Positions 24,686-33,609 of a DNA stretch of 64,000 nucleotides are shown here, piece by piece. The position numbers and the translations under genes are program-made. Origin of the DNA: Bacteroidaceae bacterium. GTDB taxonomy: Bacteria > Bacteroidota > Bacteroidia > Bacteroidales > Bacteroidaceae. Position 1 is the first letter of the stretch; each line of letters begins with the position of its first letter. The notes under the pieces are model-generated. The model saw only the letters and a program-made list of their open reading frames with translations, did not search any database and had not been told where the DNA came from. The stretch spans positions 1 through 64,000 of the forward strand of contig JAKSLJ010000011.1 of assembly GCA_024401275.1 (NCBI GenBank), read 5' to 3'.

Positions 24686-26335
24686 ATGGTAAAAAGTGCA
24701 CTTCAGCAGGCCCGTGCGGCTTATGCTCCAAAATTGCCAACTGCTCTCCAGGGTCCTGTTAAGGCTGTTGAGGGTGAGGCAACTCAGTCAGTAGGTAACC
24801 AGGAAGAAATCAAGGCTCTCTTCCCTAACACTTACGGCATGCCAGTTATCACTTTCGAGGCTGGCGAGAAGGATGAACTTCCAGCTTTCAATGTAGGTAT
24901 TATTCTTTCTGGTGGTCAGGCTCCTGGCGGTCACAACGTTATCTCTGGTCTCTTTGATGGCGTGAAGTCTCTCAACCCAGAGAACAAGCTTTACGGTTTT
25001 ATCCTCGGCCCTGGCGGTCTTGTTGACCACAACTATATGGAAATCACTCCTAAACTTATGGACGAATACCGCAATACTGGTGGTTTTGACATCATTGGTT
25101 CTGGTCGTACTAAGCTTGAGAAGGAAGAGCAGTTTGAGAAGGGGATCGAGATTCTTCGCGAACTCGGCATCAAGGCTCTCGTAATCATTGGTGGTGACGA
25201 CTCTAACACTAACGCTTGCGTTCTCGCTGAGTACTATGCAGCAAAGAAGTACGGCGTTCAGGTTATCGGTTGTCCTAAGACTATCGACGGCGACCTCAAG
25301 AACGAGCAGATTGAGACTTCATTCGGTTTCGACACAGCTTGTAAGACATACTCTGAGCTTATCGGTAATATCCAGCGTGACTGTAACTCAGCTCGCAAGT
25401 ACTGGCACTTCATCAAACTCATGGGTCGTTCAGCTTCTCATATCGCTCTTGAGTGTGCTCTCCAGTGCCAGCCAAACATCTGCCTCGTTTCAGAGGAAGT
25501 TGAGACTAAGGCAATGTCTCTCGACGACGTTGTAACTTATATCGCAGAGGCTGTTGCAGCTCGTGCTGCTGAAGGCAACAACTTCGGTACAGTCCTCATC
25601 CCAGAGGGTATCATCGAGTTCATCCCTGCTATCAAGAAGCTCATCGCAGAGCTCAACGAAGTTCTCGTTGACCCAGCAACTGGCGAAATGCGCGAATTCC
25701 CTTCTAAGGACGAGCAGGTTAAGTTCGTAAAGAGCCACATTGCTGCTGAGAACCTTGCTGTTCTTGAGTCTCTTCCAAAGGATGTTGAGCGTCAGCTCTG
25801 CCTCGACCGTGACCCACACGGAAACGTTCAGGTTTCTCTCATCGAGACAGAAAAGCTCCTCTCTGCAATGGTAGCTACTAAGCTTGAGGCCTGGAAGGCA
25901 GAAGGCAAGTACGTAGGCAAGTTCGGTACACAGCACCACTTCTTCGGTTATGAAGGTCGTTGCGCAGCTCCTTCTAACTACGATGCAGACTACTGCTACT
26001 CACTTGGTTACAACGCTTCTCGCCTCATCGCTAACGGCAAGACTGGCTACATGTCTGTAATCAAGAACACTACAGCTCCTGCTGCTGAGTGGATTGCTGG
26101 TGGTGTGCCTATCACAATGATGATGAACATCGAGCGTCGTAACGGTCAGAACAAGCCTGTTATCCGCAAGGCTCTCGTTGAGCTCGACGGTGCTCCATTC
26201 AAGTTCTTCGCTGCTCACCGTGAAGAATGGGCTAAGCAGACTGCTTACGTTTACCCAGGTCCTATCCAGTACTGGGGACCAACAGAGGTTTGCGACCAGT
26301 GTACTAAGACTCTTGCTCTCGAGCAGGCTAAGTAA
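24686..26335 (+). CDS. pfp: PPi-dependent phosphofructokinase (diphosphate:fructose-6-phosphate 1-phosphotransferase)
   Basis: A 549-residue glycolytic enzyme, long form. NVGIILSGGQAPGGHNVI is the phosphate-binding start. VIIGGDDSNTNA carries the GGDD sequence typical of PPi enzymes (ATP enzymes have GGDG). CPKTIDGDLKNEQIETSFGF has the PKTIDGD catalytic motif with the PPi-type lysine. MGRSASHIALECALQ and GYEGRCAAPSNYDADYCYSL are also family-typical. A pfkA-type gene lies at the end of the window (63785), so both PPi and ATP types are present. Confidence 0.96.
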   Translation: MVKSALQQARAAYAPKLPTALQGPVKAVEGEATQSVGNQEEIKALFPNTYGMPVITFEAGEKDELPAFNVGIILSGGQAPGGHNVISGLFDGVKSLNPENKLYGFILGPGGLVDHNYMEITPKLMDEYRNTGGFDIIGSGRTKLEKEEQFEKGIEILRELGIKALVIIGGDDSNTNACVLAEYYAAKKYGVQVIGCPKTIDGDLKNEQIETSFGFDTACKTYSELIGNIQRDCNSARKYWHFIKLMGRSASHIALECALQCQPNICLVSEEVETKAMSLDDVVTYIAEAVAARAAEGNNFGTVLIPEGIIEFIPAIKKLIAELNEVLVDPATGEMREFPSKDEQVKFVKSHIAAENLAVLESLPKDVERQLCLDRDPHGNVQVSLIETEKLLSAMVATKLEAWKAEGKYVGKFGTQHHFFGYEGRCAAPSNYDADYCYSLGYNASRLIANGKTGYMSVIKNTTAPAAEWIAGGVPITMMMNIERRNGQNKPVIRKALVELDGAPFKFFAAHREEWAKQTAYVYPGPIQYWGPTEVCDQCTKTLALEQAK

Positions 26336-26351
26336 TGTCTAAAAGATTATT

Positions 26352-26442
26352 AGGTTTATCGTAGGTGTTAATGGCAAATAGGCTTATGGTAAAGAAATAA
26401 ATATTATCATAACCATAAACCATAAATAAAAACTATAAACCT
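26352..26442. repeat. imperfect ~90-bp palindrome after pfp
   Basis: AGGTTTAT..TAG at 26352 pairs with CTATAAACCT at 26433-26442, and GGCTTATGGT (26381-26390) with ACCATAAACC (26412-26421). It directly precedes the GTAGGGCGA element copy B and may serve as the end of the pfp transcript. Confidence 0.55.
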
Positions 26443-26456
26443 CAAAACATAAAAAA

Positions 26457-26514
26457 GTAGGGCGAGGATTTCCGAGCCGCCCATAAAACTACGGCTCAGT
26501 AAACTTCGCCCTAT
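26457..26514. repeat. GTAGGGCGA palindromic element, copy B (inverted relative to copy A)
   Basis: GTAGGGCGAGGATTTCCGAG at the left and CGGCTCAGTAAACTTCGCCC at the right are the reverse complements of the right and left arms of copy A (21822-21884). The loop sequences differ. It lies between pfp and the lysozyme gene. Confidence 0.8.
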
Positions 26515-26542
26515 ATTTTCACTTTCCCGATATAACTCTTTT

Positions 26543-27337
26543 ATGACCAAAAAGAAGAAGCATAAACAAATCAAGAAAAACCATTCATGGCTTGGACTTA
26601 AGGGCGGACTTATAGTCGCTCTTATAGCAGGTCTTTATGTATGGGGATTTTATGCCTTCTTTGTAAGTCCTACAGGATTTCGCTGGCGTGCCTTATTTGG
26701 TGACCCAAAATATCCGAATGGATATGAGATTCGCGGCATTGACATTAGCCATTATCAAGAGAAAATTGATTGGAGAAAACTTCAGTTTGCAAGAATCGAT
26801 AATTGCCCTCTTCGCTTTGTTCTTATCAAAGCAACAGAAGGCTCATCTCGTATTGACCCTTATTTCAAGAACAACTTCTATAACGCAAGAGAGTATGGTT
26901 TCAAACGAGGAGCATATCATTTTTGGTCAAATATCTCTTCTGCAAAATCACAGGCAAATTTCTTTATAAAGAACACAAATCTCACAAAAGGTGATTTGCC
27001 ACCTGTTCTTGATGTTGAGACTTTCCCAAAAAACAAGGACATAGAGGATTTTCAGCGCGATTTATTAACTTGGCTTCATGCTGTTGAAGACAGATATCAT
27101 TGCAAACCAATCATTTACACCAATTACAAGTTCAAACAACAATATTTGAACACACCTGTATTTAATCAATACCCACTTTGGATTGCGCATTATTACACGG
27201 AAGAAATGCAGTATGATGGCGAATGGAAATTCTGGCAACATACTGATATCGGTCGTCTTCCGGGCATAAAGGGTTATGTTGATTTCAATGTCTATAATGG
27301 AAGTTTCTATGATTTAGAGCGTCTGTGTATCAAGTAG
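26543..27337 (+). CDS. glycoside hydrolase family 25 lysozyme, membrane-anchored
   Basis: A 264-residue cell-wall muramidase. After a basic start (KKKKHKQIKKNH) comes one membrane helix (residues ~20-42). The GH25 barrel shows RGIDISHYQEKIDW (catalytic Asp), FVLIKATEGSSRIDPYF, GAYHFWS, LPPVLDVETF (catalytic Glu region) and PLWIAHYYTEE, ending in the F-W-Q-H segment of the family. It may act in peptidoglycan turnover. Its 3' end overlaps the convergent gene on the other strand by 8 bp. Confidence 0.92.
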   Translation: MTKKKKHKQIKKNHSWLGLKGGLIVALIAGLYVWGFYAFFVSPTGFRWRALFGDPKYPNGYEIRGIDISHYQEKIDWRKLQFARIDNCPLRFVLIKATEGSSRIDPYFKNNFYNAREYGFKRGAYHFWSNISSAKSQANFFIKNTNLTKGDLPPVLDVETFPKNKDIEDFQRDLLTWLHAVEDRYHCKPIIYTNYKFKQQYLNTPVFNQYPLWIAHYYTEEMQYDGEWKFWQHTDIGRLPGIKGYVDFNVYNGSFYDLERLCIK

Positions 27338-29192
27338 TTATTGTTTGTGATACACCAGCTTGTAGTTCTACTTTCTTAATAAACTTTCCATGTATATAGA
27401 TGTCCAATGTGATATCTGTTTTTGATTCTATCGTTGCATTTATGTTTTCTGCGGAAGTCCATACCAGTTCTTTGATCGTAATACCTCCGCGTACAGGAGC
27501 ACCTTTAAGTTCACCTTCTGTCCATTTTGTTGGAGCTGCCGGTAAAATGTTGAGATAACAGCGATTTGATTCTGGCGAGTAATAAGATTGCAGAAGCATC
27601 TTTGTCAATATTGGCACAATCTCGCGATTACTCAAATCCGTCCAGTAAGGCTTAGAATCTGTTATAAGACGATAGGCAGTATCGCCGTCGCCAAGAGCAG
27701 CAGAAGAAAGGGCTAGCTGTACGAAACCAGCATCCAATCCTTTTATATTCTGTTTGTTACGATATTCTATACAAGTCTTAATCGTAGTGCGACAAGCTTC
27801 GCGAATGTCATAGTTGCGATAGATAATAGGATCGTTTCTATAGAAAAGGCCAAGCAGTTGCGGAACATCTGGCAATTCTTGGTTGTTCAACGTTTCTCCA
27901 AGAAGATTGCGACGCATTTCTTCATTACGGTCAATCTGATATGGAGGGAGAAGTGAAAGCACTTGTTCGCATTTCGGAATCAGTTCCTGATAGTACGACA
28001 TGTTCTCGTCCATATCGTTTGAGAGTATGTTGCAAGTTGAAATCAGGTCACGATAAAAGAAGATATGTGCAGTAACCTCCATAGTTGGATCGTTCTTGGA
28101 AATCAGATAAAAGCCAAAGCTATCCTTGCTTTTTAGCGTTTTCTCTATTTCCTCGCGTACATTTCTCATATAAGGGAAAACCTTGTCTTTAAGGAAATCC
28201 TTATCAAGAGTATAGAGATAATAGTCATAGAGAAAAGAAGCTTGAATTTCTTGTTTTACCAGAGAACTGAGTTTTGGCAGAGCAGAGAAATTATCTGTTT
28301 CTATAACTTGTAAATCGCCGTAACAAAGTCCTTTGTAAAACATCTTGTTGTACATTTCCGAGATGGCGTTATCCGTCTCGTCTGCATTACGAAGCGTAAA
28401 CGAGATAGTTTTACTTTCAACCTTATGCAATGGCAAATGACGGTTAAATAACATTTCATAAATTTGTTCAGGAAGACGCTTGTTTTTCTTCTCGGAGAAG
28501 TTTATTTGATTCTCTACCAGTAAGTTGTCAATCTTGCGATTCAGTTCTGTAGGATTTGATTCAAGACTAGAAATAAGAGTTTTTGAGGCTACGATAATAA
28601 TTGCTTCTGTAGCATCCTTCAGTTTGATTTCCTCGTTTCCAATTGTTGTCTTTGTGTTGTTTGCAAAAACGCGTATAACTGCCTCATTTCCAGAAAGCAA
28701 AGTGTCTCCATTGTTTACTTGCTTTGAGAATGAACTTAACACATGGATATAATTATCCATTGCCTTGATGGTAGTCTTTGCTCCTGTAGTATTCTTCTTG
28801 CTTTTTGAATTCGGAGGCAAAATCTTAATGATTTGATTGAGCGAACCTTTGTCTGCATGAAGGAAAATAACTGCAAAATCATCTTTTCTTGAAACAAATG
28901 TTTTTTGAGTAAATTCACCTGATTCCGTAATGTATCTCTCTATAATATCACCATCTTTGATGTTTTCATAACGGCTCTGCATAACAGTATTAGCTATGTT
29001 GAGGTTCAGGACATTATAAAATTTCTTATACGAAAGGGAAAGGCTGTTCTTTTGAGAATTTGCAGACATCTCAATTGTGTTTATGCCGTTTCCGCATACG
29101 ATGAACGATTCTTCGTTGGAGTTAGCAAAAGCATTTGTATGTGCTATTGCTATACTAAGGAGAAAAGTGATTGTATATAATAGTTTCTTCAT
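27330..29192 (-). CDS. large secreted protein, distant GH95-like
   Basis: A 620-residue exported protein with signal peptide MKKLLYTITFLLSIAIAHTNAFA. The central part is helical, as in an (alpha/alpha)6 barrel, with YDYYLYTLDKDFLKDKVFPY. The last ~130 residues contain SSAALGDGDTAYRLI and NILPAAPTKWTEGELKGAPV followed by RGGITIKELVW, which resembles the barrel end and C-terminal domain of GH95 alpha-fucosidase/galactosidase. The usual catalytic residues could not be placed with certainty and overall similarity is low, so it may be inactive or act on another substrate. Its neighbour rarA is unrelated. Confidence 0.55.
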   Translation of the reverse strand: MKKLLYTITFLLSIAIAHTNAFANSNEESFIVCGNGINTIEMSANSQKNSLSLSYKKFYNVLNLNIANTVMQSRYENIKDGDIIERYITESGEFTQKTFVSRKDDFAVIFLHADKGSLNQIIKILPPNSKSKKNTTGAKTTIKAMDNYIHVLSSFSKQVNNGDTLLSGNEAVIRVFANNTKTTIGNEEIKLKDATEAIIIVASKTLISSLESNPTELNRKIDNLLVENQINFSEKKNKRLPEQIYEMLFNRHLPLHKVESKTISFTLRNADETDNAISEMYNKMFYKGLCYGDLQVIETDNFSALPKLSSLVKQEIQASFLYDYYLYTLDKDFLKDKVFPYMRNVREEIEKTLKSKDSFGFYLISKNDPTMEVTAHIFFYRDLISTCNILSNDMDENMSYYQELIPKCEQVLSLLPPYQIDRNEEMRRNLLGETLNNQELPDVPQLLGLFYRNDPIIYRNYDIREACRTTIKTCIEYRNKQNIKGLDAGFVQLALSSAALGDGDTAYRLITDSKPYWTDLSNREIVPILTKMLLQSYYSPESNRCYLNILPAAPTKWTEGELKGAPVRGGITIKELVWTSAENINATIESKTDITLDIYIHGKFIKKVELQAGVSQTITT

Positions 29193-29262
29193 ATTCTTTT
29201 ATTAATGAGAAAACAAGAATTAATGATATTAATTATGAGGAGAAAAGATAAAGCTTAACGAA

Positions 29263-30528
29263 CTATTCTTTAGTGAATTCCATCCATTTTGCAGCAAGAT
29301 TTCTCTCAAATGCTGATGATGTTTGAGGAACATAGAACTGCGCATTAACAATTTCATCTGGCAGATACTGTTGTGAAGTATAGTTTCCCGGATAGTCATG
29401 CGGATATTTATAGCCATCGTTATAGCCAAGCTCTTTCATGAGATTTGTAGGAGCATTGCGAATGTGCATTGGAACAGGCAGATTTCCTGTCTGCTTGACA
29501 ACTTCAAGAGCAGTATTAATACCCATGTAAGCAGAATTGCTCTTTGGAGACATTGCTAGATAAACTACAGCTTCTGCAAGTGGAATTCTACCTTCCGGCC
29601 AACCAATCTTAGCAACTGCATCAAACGCAGCATTGGCAATTAGCAAAGCATTCGGATTGGCCAAGCCAATGTCTTCCGTTGCACTTATCACAACACGACG
29701 AGCAATAAATGTAGGATCTTCGCCACCTTCAATCATGCGAGCAAGATAATAGAGTGCAGCTTGCGGGTCACTACCACGAATGCTCTTAATGAAAGCAGAG
29801 ATTATGTCGTAGTGCATGTCCCCAAGTTTATCATAAGCAAGTGGTGTAGCCTCAAGCTGTTTTTCAACAAGAGCGTCGGTAATAACTAGTTTTCCATCGA
29901 CAGCTGCCTCTTGAAGAAGTTCCAATATTCCAAGCAAACGACGAGCATCACCACCAGAGAATCGCAGTAAAGCGCCTGTTTCCTTCACATCTATTTGTAG
30001 TTTCTTCAGTTCTACATCTGTTGTAATGGCACGATTCAAGAGTTGCTGCAAATCGTCTTTCTCAAATGCTTTCAGAACATAAACCTGACAGCGTGAGAGC
30101 AAAGGACGGATAACCTCAAAAGAAGGATTCTCTGTAGTAGCACCAATCAAGGTGAAAGTACCGCGTTCAACAGCACCCAAAAGTGAATCTTGCTGAGATT
30201 TCGAGAAGCGATGTATTTCGTCTATGAAGAGAATCGGACGACTTCCCTGATTGAAAAGCGTTGCTTGTTTAGCGCGATCAATAACCTCTCGCACATCTTT
30301 CACACCGCTTGTAACAGCAGACAATGTGTAAAACGGCACTTTAGCAGAGTTTGCGATAATCTCTGCAAGCGTGGTTTTACCGACACCGGGAGGTCCCCAG
30401 AGTATCATTGAAGGTATATGCTGCTGCTCAATCATATTTCGCAACATACATCCAGGACCTATCAGGTGCTGTTGTCCTATATAATCGGCAAGCGTTCTTG
30501 GACGAAGTCTTTCTGCAAGTGGTAGCAT
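29263..30528 (-). CDS. rarA: replication-associated recombination protein A (AAA+ ATPase)
   Basis: A 421-residue MgsA/RarA/WRNIP1 family ATPase that acts at stalled replication forks. PLAERLRPRTLADYIGQQHL is the start; Walker A is GPPGVGKTT (residues 45-53), Walker B is ILFIDEIHRF, sensor 1 GATTENPSFEV, and arginine finger PLLSRCQVY. The C-terminal tetramerisation part has SFIKSIRGSDPQAALYYLA and APTNLMKELGY. The length is usual. Confidence 0.96.
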   Translation of the reverse strand: MLPLAERLRPRTLADYIGQQHLIGPGCMLRNMIEQQHIPSMILWGPPGVGKTTLAEIIANSAKVPFYTLSAVTSGVKDVREVIDRAKQATLFNQGSRPILFIDEIHRFSKSQQDSLLGAVERGTFTLIGATTENPSFEVIRPLLSRCQVYVLKAFEKDDLQQLLNRAITTDVELKKLQIDVKETGALLRFSGGDARRLLGILELLQEAAVDGKLVITDALVEKQLEATPLAYDKLGDMHYDIISAFIKSIRGSDPQAALYYLARMIEGGEDPTFIARRVVISATEDIGLANPNALLIANAAFDAVAKIGWPEGRIPLAEAVVYLAMSPKSNSAYMGINTALEVVKQTGNLPVPMHIRNAPTNLMKELGYNDGYKYPHDYPGNYTSQQYLPDEIVNAQFYVPQTSSAFERNLAAKWMEFTKE

Positions 30529-30618
30529 ATTTTATTATCTTTTATCAAAGAATGAACTTTGAAGAATGTTCTTTATTATTTGTTTTTTGTGATTTGTTTA
30601 ACAGAAGTTCAAGGTCTT

Positions 30619-31767
30619 TTACCATATGGATTTTGACTTGCTTCTGAACTCCTTTCGCCTATGGAAATTTAATCCGGCATAAAGGCTTATAGAGCCTAGT
30701 GCATTTGACGTATGGAATTGATCTCTTGTGTAAGAATAGTAATGCCAGATCGTGCTGCATCCGGCAAACCATCTCATATTATTATATACAATTGCAAAGC
30801 GTCCGCAGCCATCGAAGTTCACATTATTTATCTTGAAATCACGATAAGAAAATGATTCACTTTCTATATCGCTGAATGCTTTCTTAAAGGATATTCCTGC
30901 CGTTACAGAACCTGAGAGAAGCAGATTCTTCATTGGAACATAGTTGTAGGCATAACCTCCGGAAACAGTAAGTGCTCCGAGATCAAGTTTATTGAAGCGT
31001 ATTGTAGTGTCAAGCTCTATGTAATCTTTTATCAAAGGCAGTTTCTTCACAACGGCATCCACTAAAGTCGTACTCAGTTCGTTATGGTCAATTTTCAGGC
31101 GATGATACACATAACCAAGCCCCAATATTGGAGAACCAGCGCTTTTCTTCTGACAACTGCTTTGGGCAAATGCTGCCGGATAAGAGAACTTCCGGTGATT
31201 AAACACATATTGCACATCAACACCGCGAACAGCAGTTTCCATTCCCTTTAGCGAAAGGTTTTCAAAAGTCAGAGCATCAACATCTTTCAGTAGAGAAACC
31301 TTTCGGATTTTATAGTTGTCGCTCGATTTTCGCCAAATCAAATCAATGGAGCAAATAGGCGTATAGAAACAGAAACTCCAATCCTTTGCACTTGGTGAGC
31401 TAAAGTTCTTTATGTCAAAAGTATATCCCAAGAAAGCCCAACGCCATCCTGCATAAGGACCAATCTTTGTTCTATTTTCTGGGGAAAAAACTATTTCCTG
31501 TCCGGATTCAGATTTCAACTTGTACGACTCGATGTAAGAATTCACTTCTGCCATCGCTGCCCAATTGTACTCTTGCGGCCGAATGTAAGTTGTATCTACA
31601 TCGTTAATATAATCAAAAACACCACTTACCACATTCCCAAGTTTCTGCAAAATATTCGTCTTCTTAGCAAGTTCCTCTTCTTGAGAAACAACACAAACTG
31701 AATCCGCTTGCTCAGCCATAACAGGCAAAGCAAGGAAAGCTAGCAATATGATTACGAGTTTCTTCAA
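30619..31767 (-). CDS. DUF4421-like outer-membrane beta-barrel protein
   Basis: A 382-residue exported protein with signal peptide MKKLVIILLAFLALPVMA. The sequence DVDTTYIRPQEYNWAAM and GPYAGWRWAFLGYTFDI resembles the DUF4421 family found in Bacteroidetes. Alternating aromatic strands throughout and the last strands (SISLYAGLNFHRRK) suggest a barrel. Function unknown. It is transcribed toward rarA, ~90 bp away. Confidence 0.75.
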   Translation of the reverse strand: MKKLVIILLAFLALPVMAEQADSVCVVSQEEELAKKTNILQKLGNVVSGVFDYINDVDTTYIRPQEYNWAAMAEVNSYIESYKLKSESGQEIVFSPENRTKIGPYAGWRWAFLGYTFDIKNFSSPSAKDWSFCFYTPICSIDLIWRKSSDNYKIRKVSLLKDVDALTFENLSLKGMETAVRGVDVQYVFNHRKFSYPAAFAQSSCQKKSAGSPILGLGYVYHRLKIDHNELSTTLVDAVVKKLPLIKDYIELDTTIRFNKLDLGALTVSGGYAYNYVPMKNLLLSGSVTAGISFKKAFSDIESESFSYRDFKINNVNFDGCGRFAIVYNNMRWFAGCSTIWHYYSYTRDQFHTSNALGSISLYAGLNFHRRKEFRSKSKSIW

Positions 31768-31796
31768 TTATCTATTGTCGTAGATTTCTTTTTACA

Positions 31797-32780
31797 TCAG
31801 AATTTCTCAAGCATTCTGTCCATCACCCAGTTCGTCGGTGTGGCTGAAATGCTCGTGCAGTCGCAGGTGTCACGACCTAGAAGCGTGTTTACAACCTTTG
31901 TAATCAAAGGCAACTGAACTACTGGAGGAGGTGCTATTTCTATGTCATTCTTGCCTTCCGTAGTAAGAAGAGTTATCGGTTCATAAGTGAATGTAGAGAA
32001 CTTCAAGGTTCCTTTGTCGCCTATAACATAGATGCGGTCTTCCTTTGCAGAAGGATGGCTGACGAATGTCCAAGAGCCAGAAGCTGGAAGTCCGTTCTCA
32101 AACCTGAAGCAAGCACTTACCGAATCTTCTGCCTCGTATATACCGCCGCGGTTTGCATGCATGCCTTTTGCTTCCGTAATAACGCCGAAAAGCTGCTGAA
32201 GAAAATCAAGCTGATGCGCAGCAAGATCATAGAAATAACCACCTCCGGCTATGTCCGGTTGAAGTCGCCAAGGCAGTTTGCTTGGAGCATTATAGTCAAC
32301 TTCATTCGGCGGACAAGCGAAGCGAATCTGCACATTAAGCACATTTCCGATTGCGCCATTCTGTATAAGTTCCTTGACGCGGTTGAAATAAGGAAGTTCA
32401 CGACGATAATAAGCAACGAAGCAAGGTACTCCAGTACGCTCACTCACGCGGTTTATTCGCACACATTCGTCGTAGTTTGCAGCCAGTGGTTTCTCGATGT
32501 AGCAAGGTTTTCCAGCCTGCATCGCCATAACAGCAAATGTGGCATGAGAAGACGGAGGCGTGGCAATGTAGATTGCGTTCACATCAACATCGTCTATCAG
32601 CTCTTGCGCATCTGTGTACCAATGCGGAATATTATGTCGGTGGGCATAGCTTTTTGCCTTTTCTGGAGTACGGCTCATAACAGCCACAACCTCGGAATTC
32701 GGAATCATGGAGAAGGCAGGACCTGATTTCGTCTCTGTCACATCACCACAACCAATAAAGCCCCATTTCAGTTTTTTCAT
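31797..32780 (-). CDS. Gfo/Idh/MocA-family NAD(P)-dependent oxidoreductase
   Basis: A 327-residue dehydrogenase with Rossmann loop WGFIGCGDVTETK, VMSRTPEKAKSYA and the catalytic CYIEKPLAANYDECVRI (EKP lysine). GGGYFYDLAAHQLDFLQQLFG holds the second-domain Asp and His. Substrate is probably a sugar or a related polyol, not determined. Its start codon overlaps the stop of ttcA by 4 bp, so the two are co-translated. Confidence 0.9.
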   Translation of the reverse strand: MKKLKWGFIGCGDVTETKSGPAFSMIPNSEVVAVMSRTPEKAKSYAHRHNIPHWYTDAQELIDDVDVNAIYIATPPSSHATFAVMAMQAGKPCYIEKPLAANYDECVRINRVSERTGVPCFVAYYRRELPYFNRVKELIQNGAIGNVLNVQIRFACPPNEVDYNAPSKLPWRLQPDIAGGGYFYDLAAHQLDFLQQLFGVITEAKGMHANRGGIYEAEDSVSACFRFENGLPASGSWTFVSHPSAKEDRIYVIGDKGTLKFSTFTYEPITLLTTEGKNDIEIAPPPVVQLPLITKVVNTLLGRDTCDCTSISATPTNWVMDRMLEKF

Positions 32781-33535
32781 AATTCTATAAGTTTGTTTTC
32801 TGTTTCAAGCGCATGCATTACGCAATAGCGAGCTTCGGGATAGATGTTTTCTATCTGCTTGAAAATCTCGGCCATTGTCGTGCGATTGCTTTCGTGCTCA
32901 TGCGGACAAAGTTTTACTTGCTTTTGGAAATCGTTTATTCCAGCATATTCCTCCAAGTCAGTTTCATCAATCATGCATAACGGTCGAATGATGGTTATTG
33001 GCATCTTCTTCATTTTCAGCATGGCTGGCATCGTTGAAAACTGTCCCTGAAAGAAGAGATTAAGCATCGTAGTATGTATAATGTCGTCACGATGATGACC
33101 AAGTGCTATCTTGTTGCAGCCAAGTCGCTGCGCAGTTTCAAAGAGAGTCTTGCGTCGGTTCCATGAGCAAAGGAAACAAGGTGTCTTGGTCTTTCTGTTG
33201 GAACCTTCCTTGCTATTTTCCTCGAAATCGTATCCGATGCTTGTTTCTTCGCAGACAAACTCCACCCCATTTTCCTTGCAGAAATTCTCCAGATAGTCGG
33301 TACTGCTTTCGTACGAGATCTCTTTTATTCGAACATGAAGAGCGATAACAGTAAAATCCGGACGAGAAACTCTTGCTCTTTGTCCAAGCAGTTTCACTAG
33401 CGCGAGAGAGTCTTTTCCACCCGAAAGTCCGATGAGAACTTTGTCCCCATCTTCTATCAGGTGGTATTCGCGCATCGCTTTGTTCAAGTGTGAATAGAGC
33501 TTGCGTTCAAGTTTCTTTTCTGGTGTTAATTTCAT
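32777..33535 (-). CDS. ttcA: tRNA 2-thiocytidine biosynthesis protein TtcA
   Basis: A 252-residue ATP-pyrophosphatase that thiolates cytidine 32 of some tRNAs using an Fe-S cluster. The PP-loop is VLIGLSGGKDSLALVKLL. CFLCSWNRRKTLF supplies the CxxC pair, and a further cysteine is in KLCPHEHESNRTTM. ALGHHRDDIIHTTMLNLFF is a conserved family segment. The length is near that of TtcA. It is upstream of, and overlapping, the oxidoreductase gene. Confidence 0.9.
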   Translation of the reverse strand: MKLTPEKKLERKLYSHLNKAMREYHLIEDGDKVLIGLSGGKDSLALVKLLGQRARVSRPDFTVIALHVRIKEISYESSTDYLENFCKENGVEFVCEETSIGYDFEENSKEGSNRKTKTPCFLCSWNRRKTLFETAQRLGCNKIALGHHRDDIIHTTMLNLFFQGQFSTMPAMLKMKKMPITIIRPLCMIDETDLEEYAGINDFQKQVKLCPHEHESNRTTMAEIFKQIENIYPEARYCVMHALETENKLIEL

Positions 33536-33557
33536 TATTTTTTATAATGCACTGGGA

Positions 33558-33602
33558 AGTGACTCAAAATCCTTAGGAAAACGAGTCAAAATCCTTAGGG
33601 AA
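33558..33602. repeat. 22-bp-period repeat between recN and ttcA (two units)
   Basis: GTGACTCAAAATCCTTAGG and ACGAGTCAAAATCCTTAGGG occur with CCTTAGG exactly 22 bp apart (33571 and 33593). On the minus strand each unit reads AAGGATTTTGACTC, similar to GGATTACGACCC in the array at 6351-6462. Confidence 0.75.
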
Positions 33603-33609
33603 ATATTTA

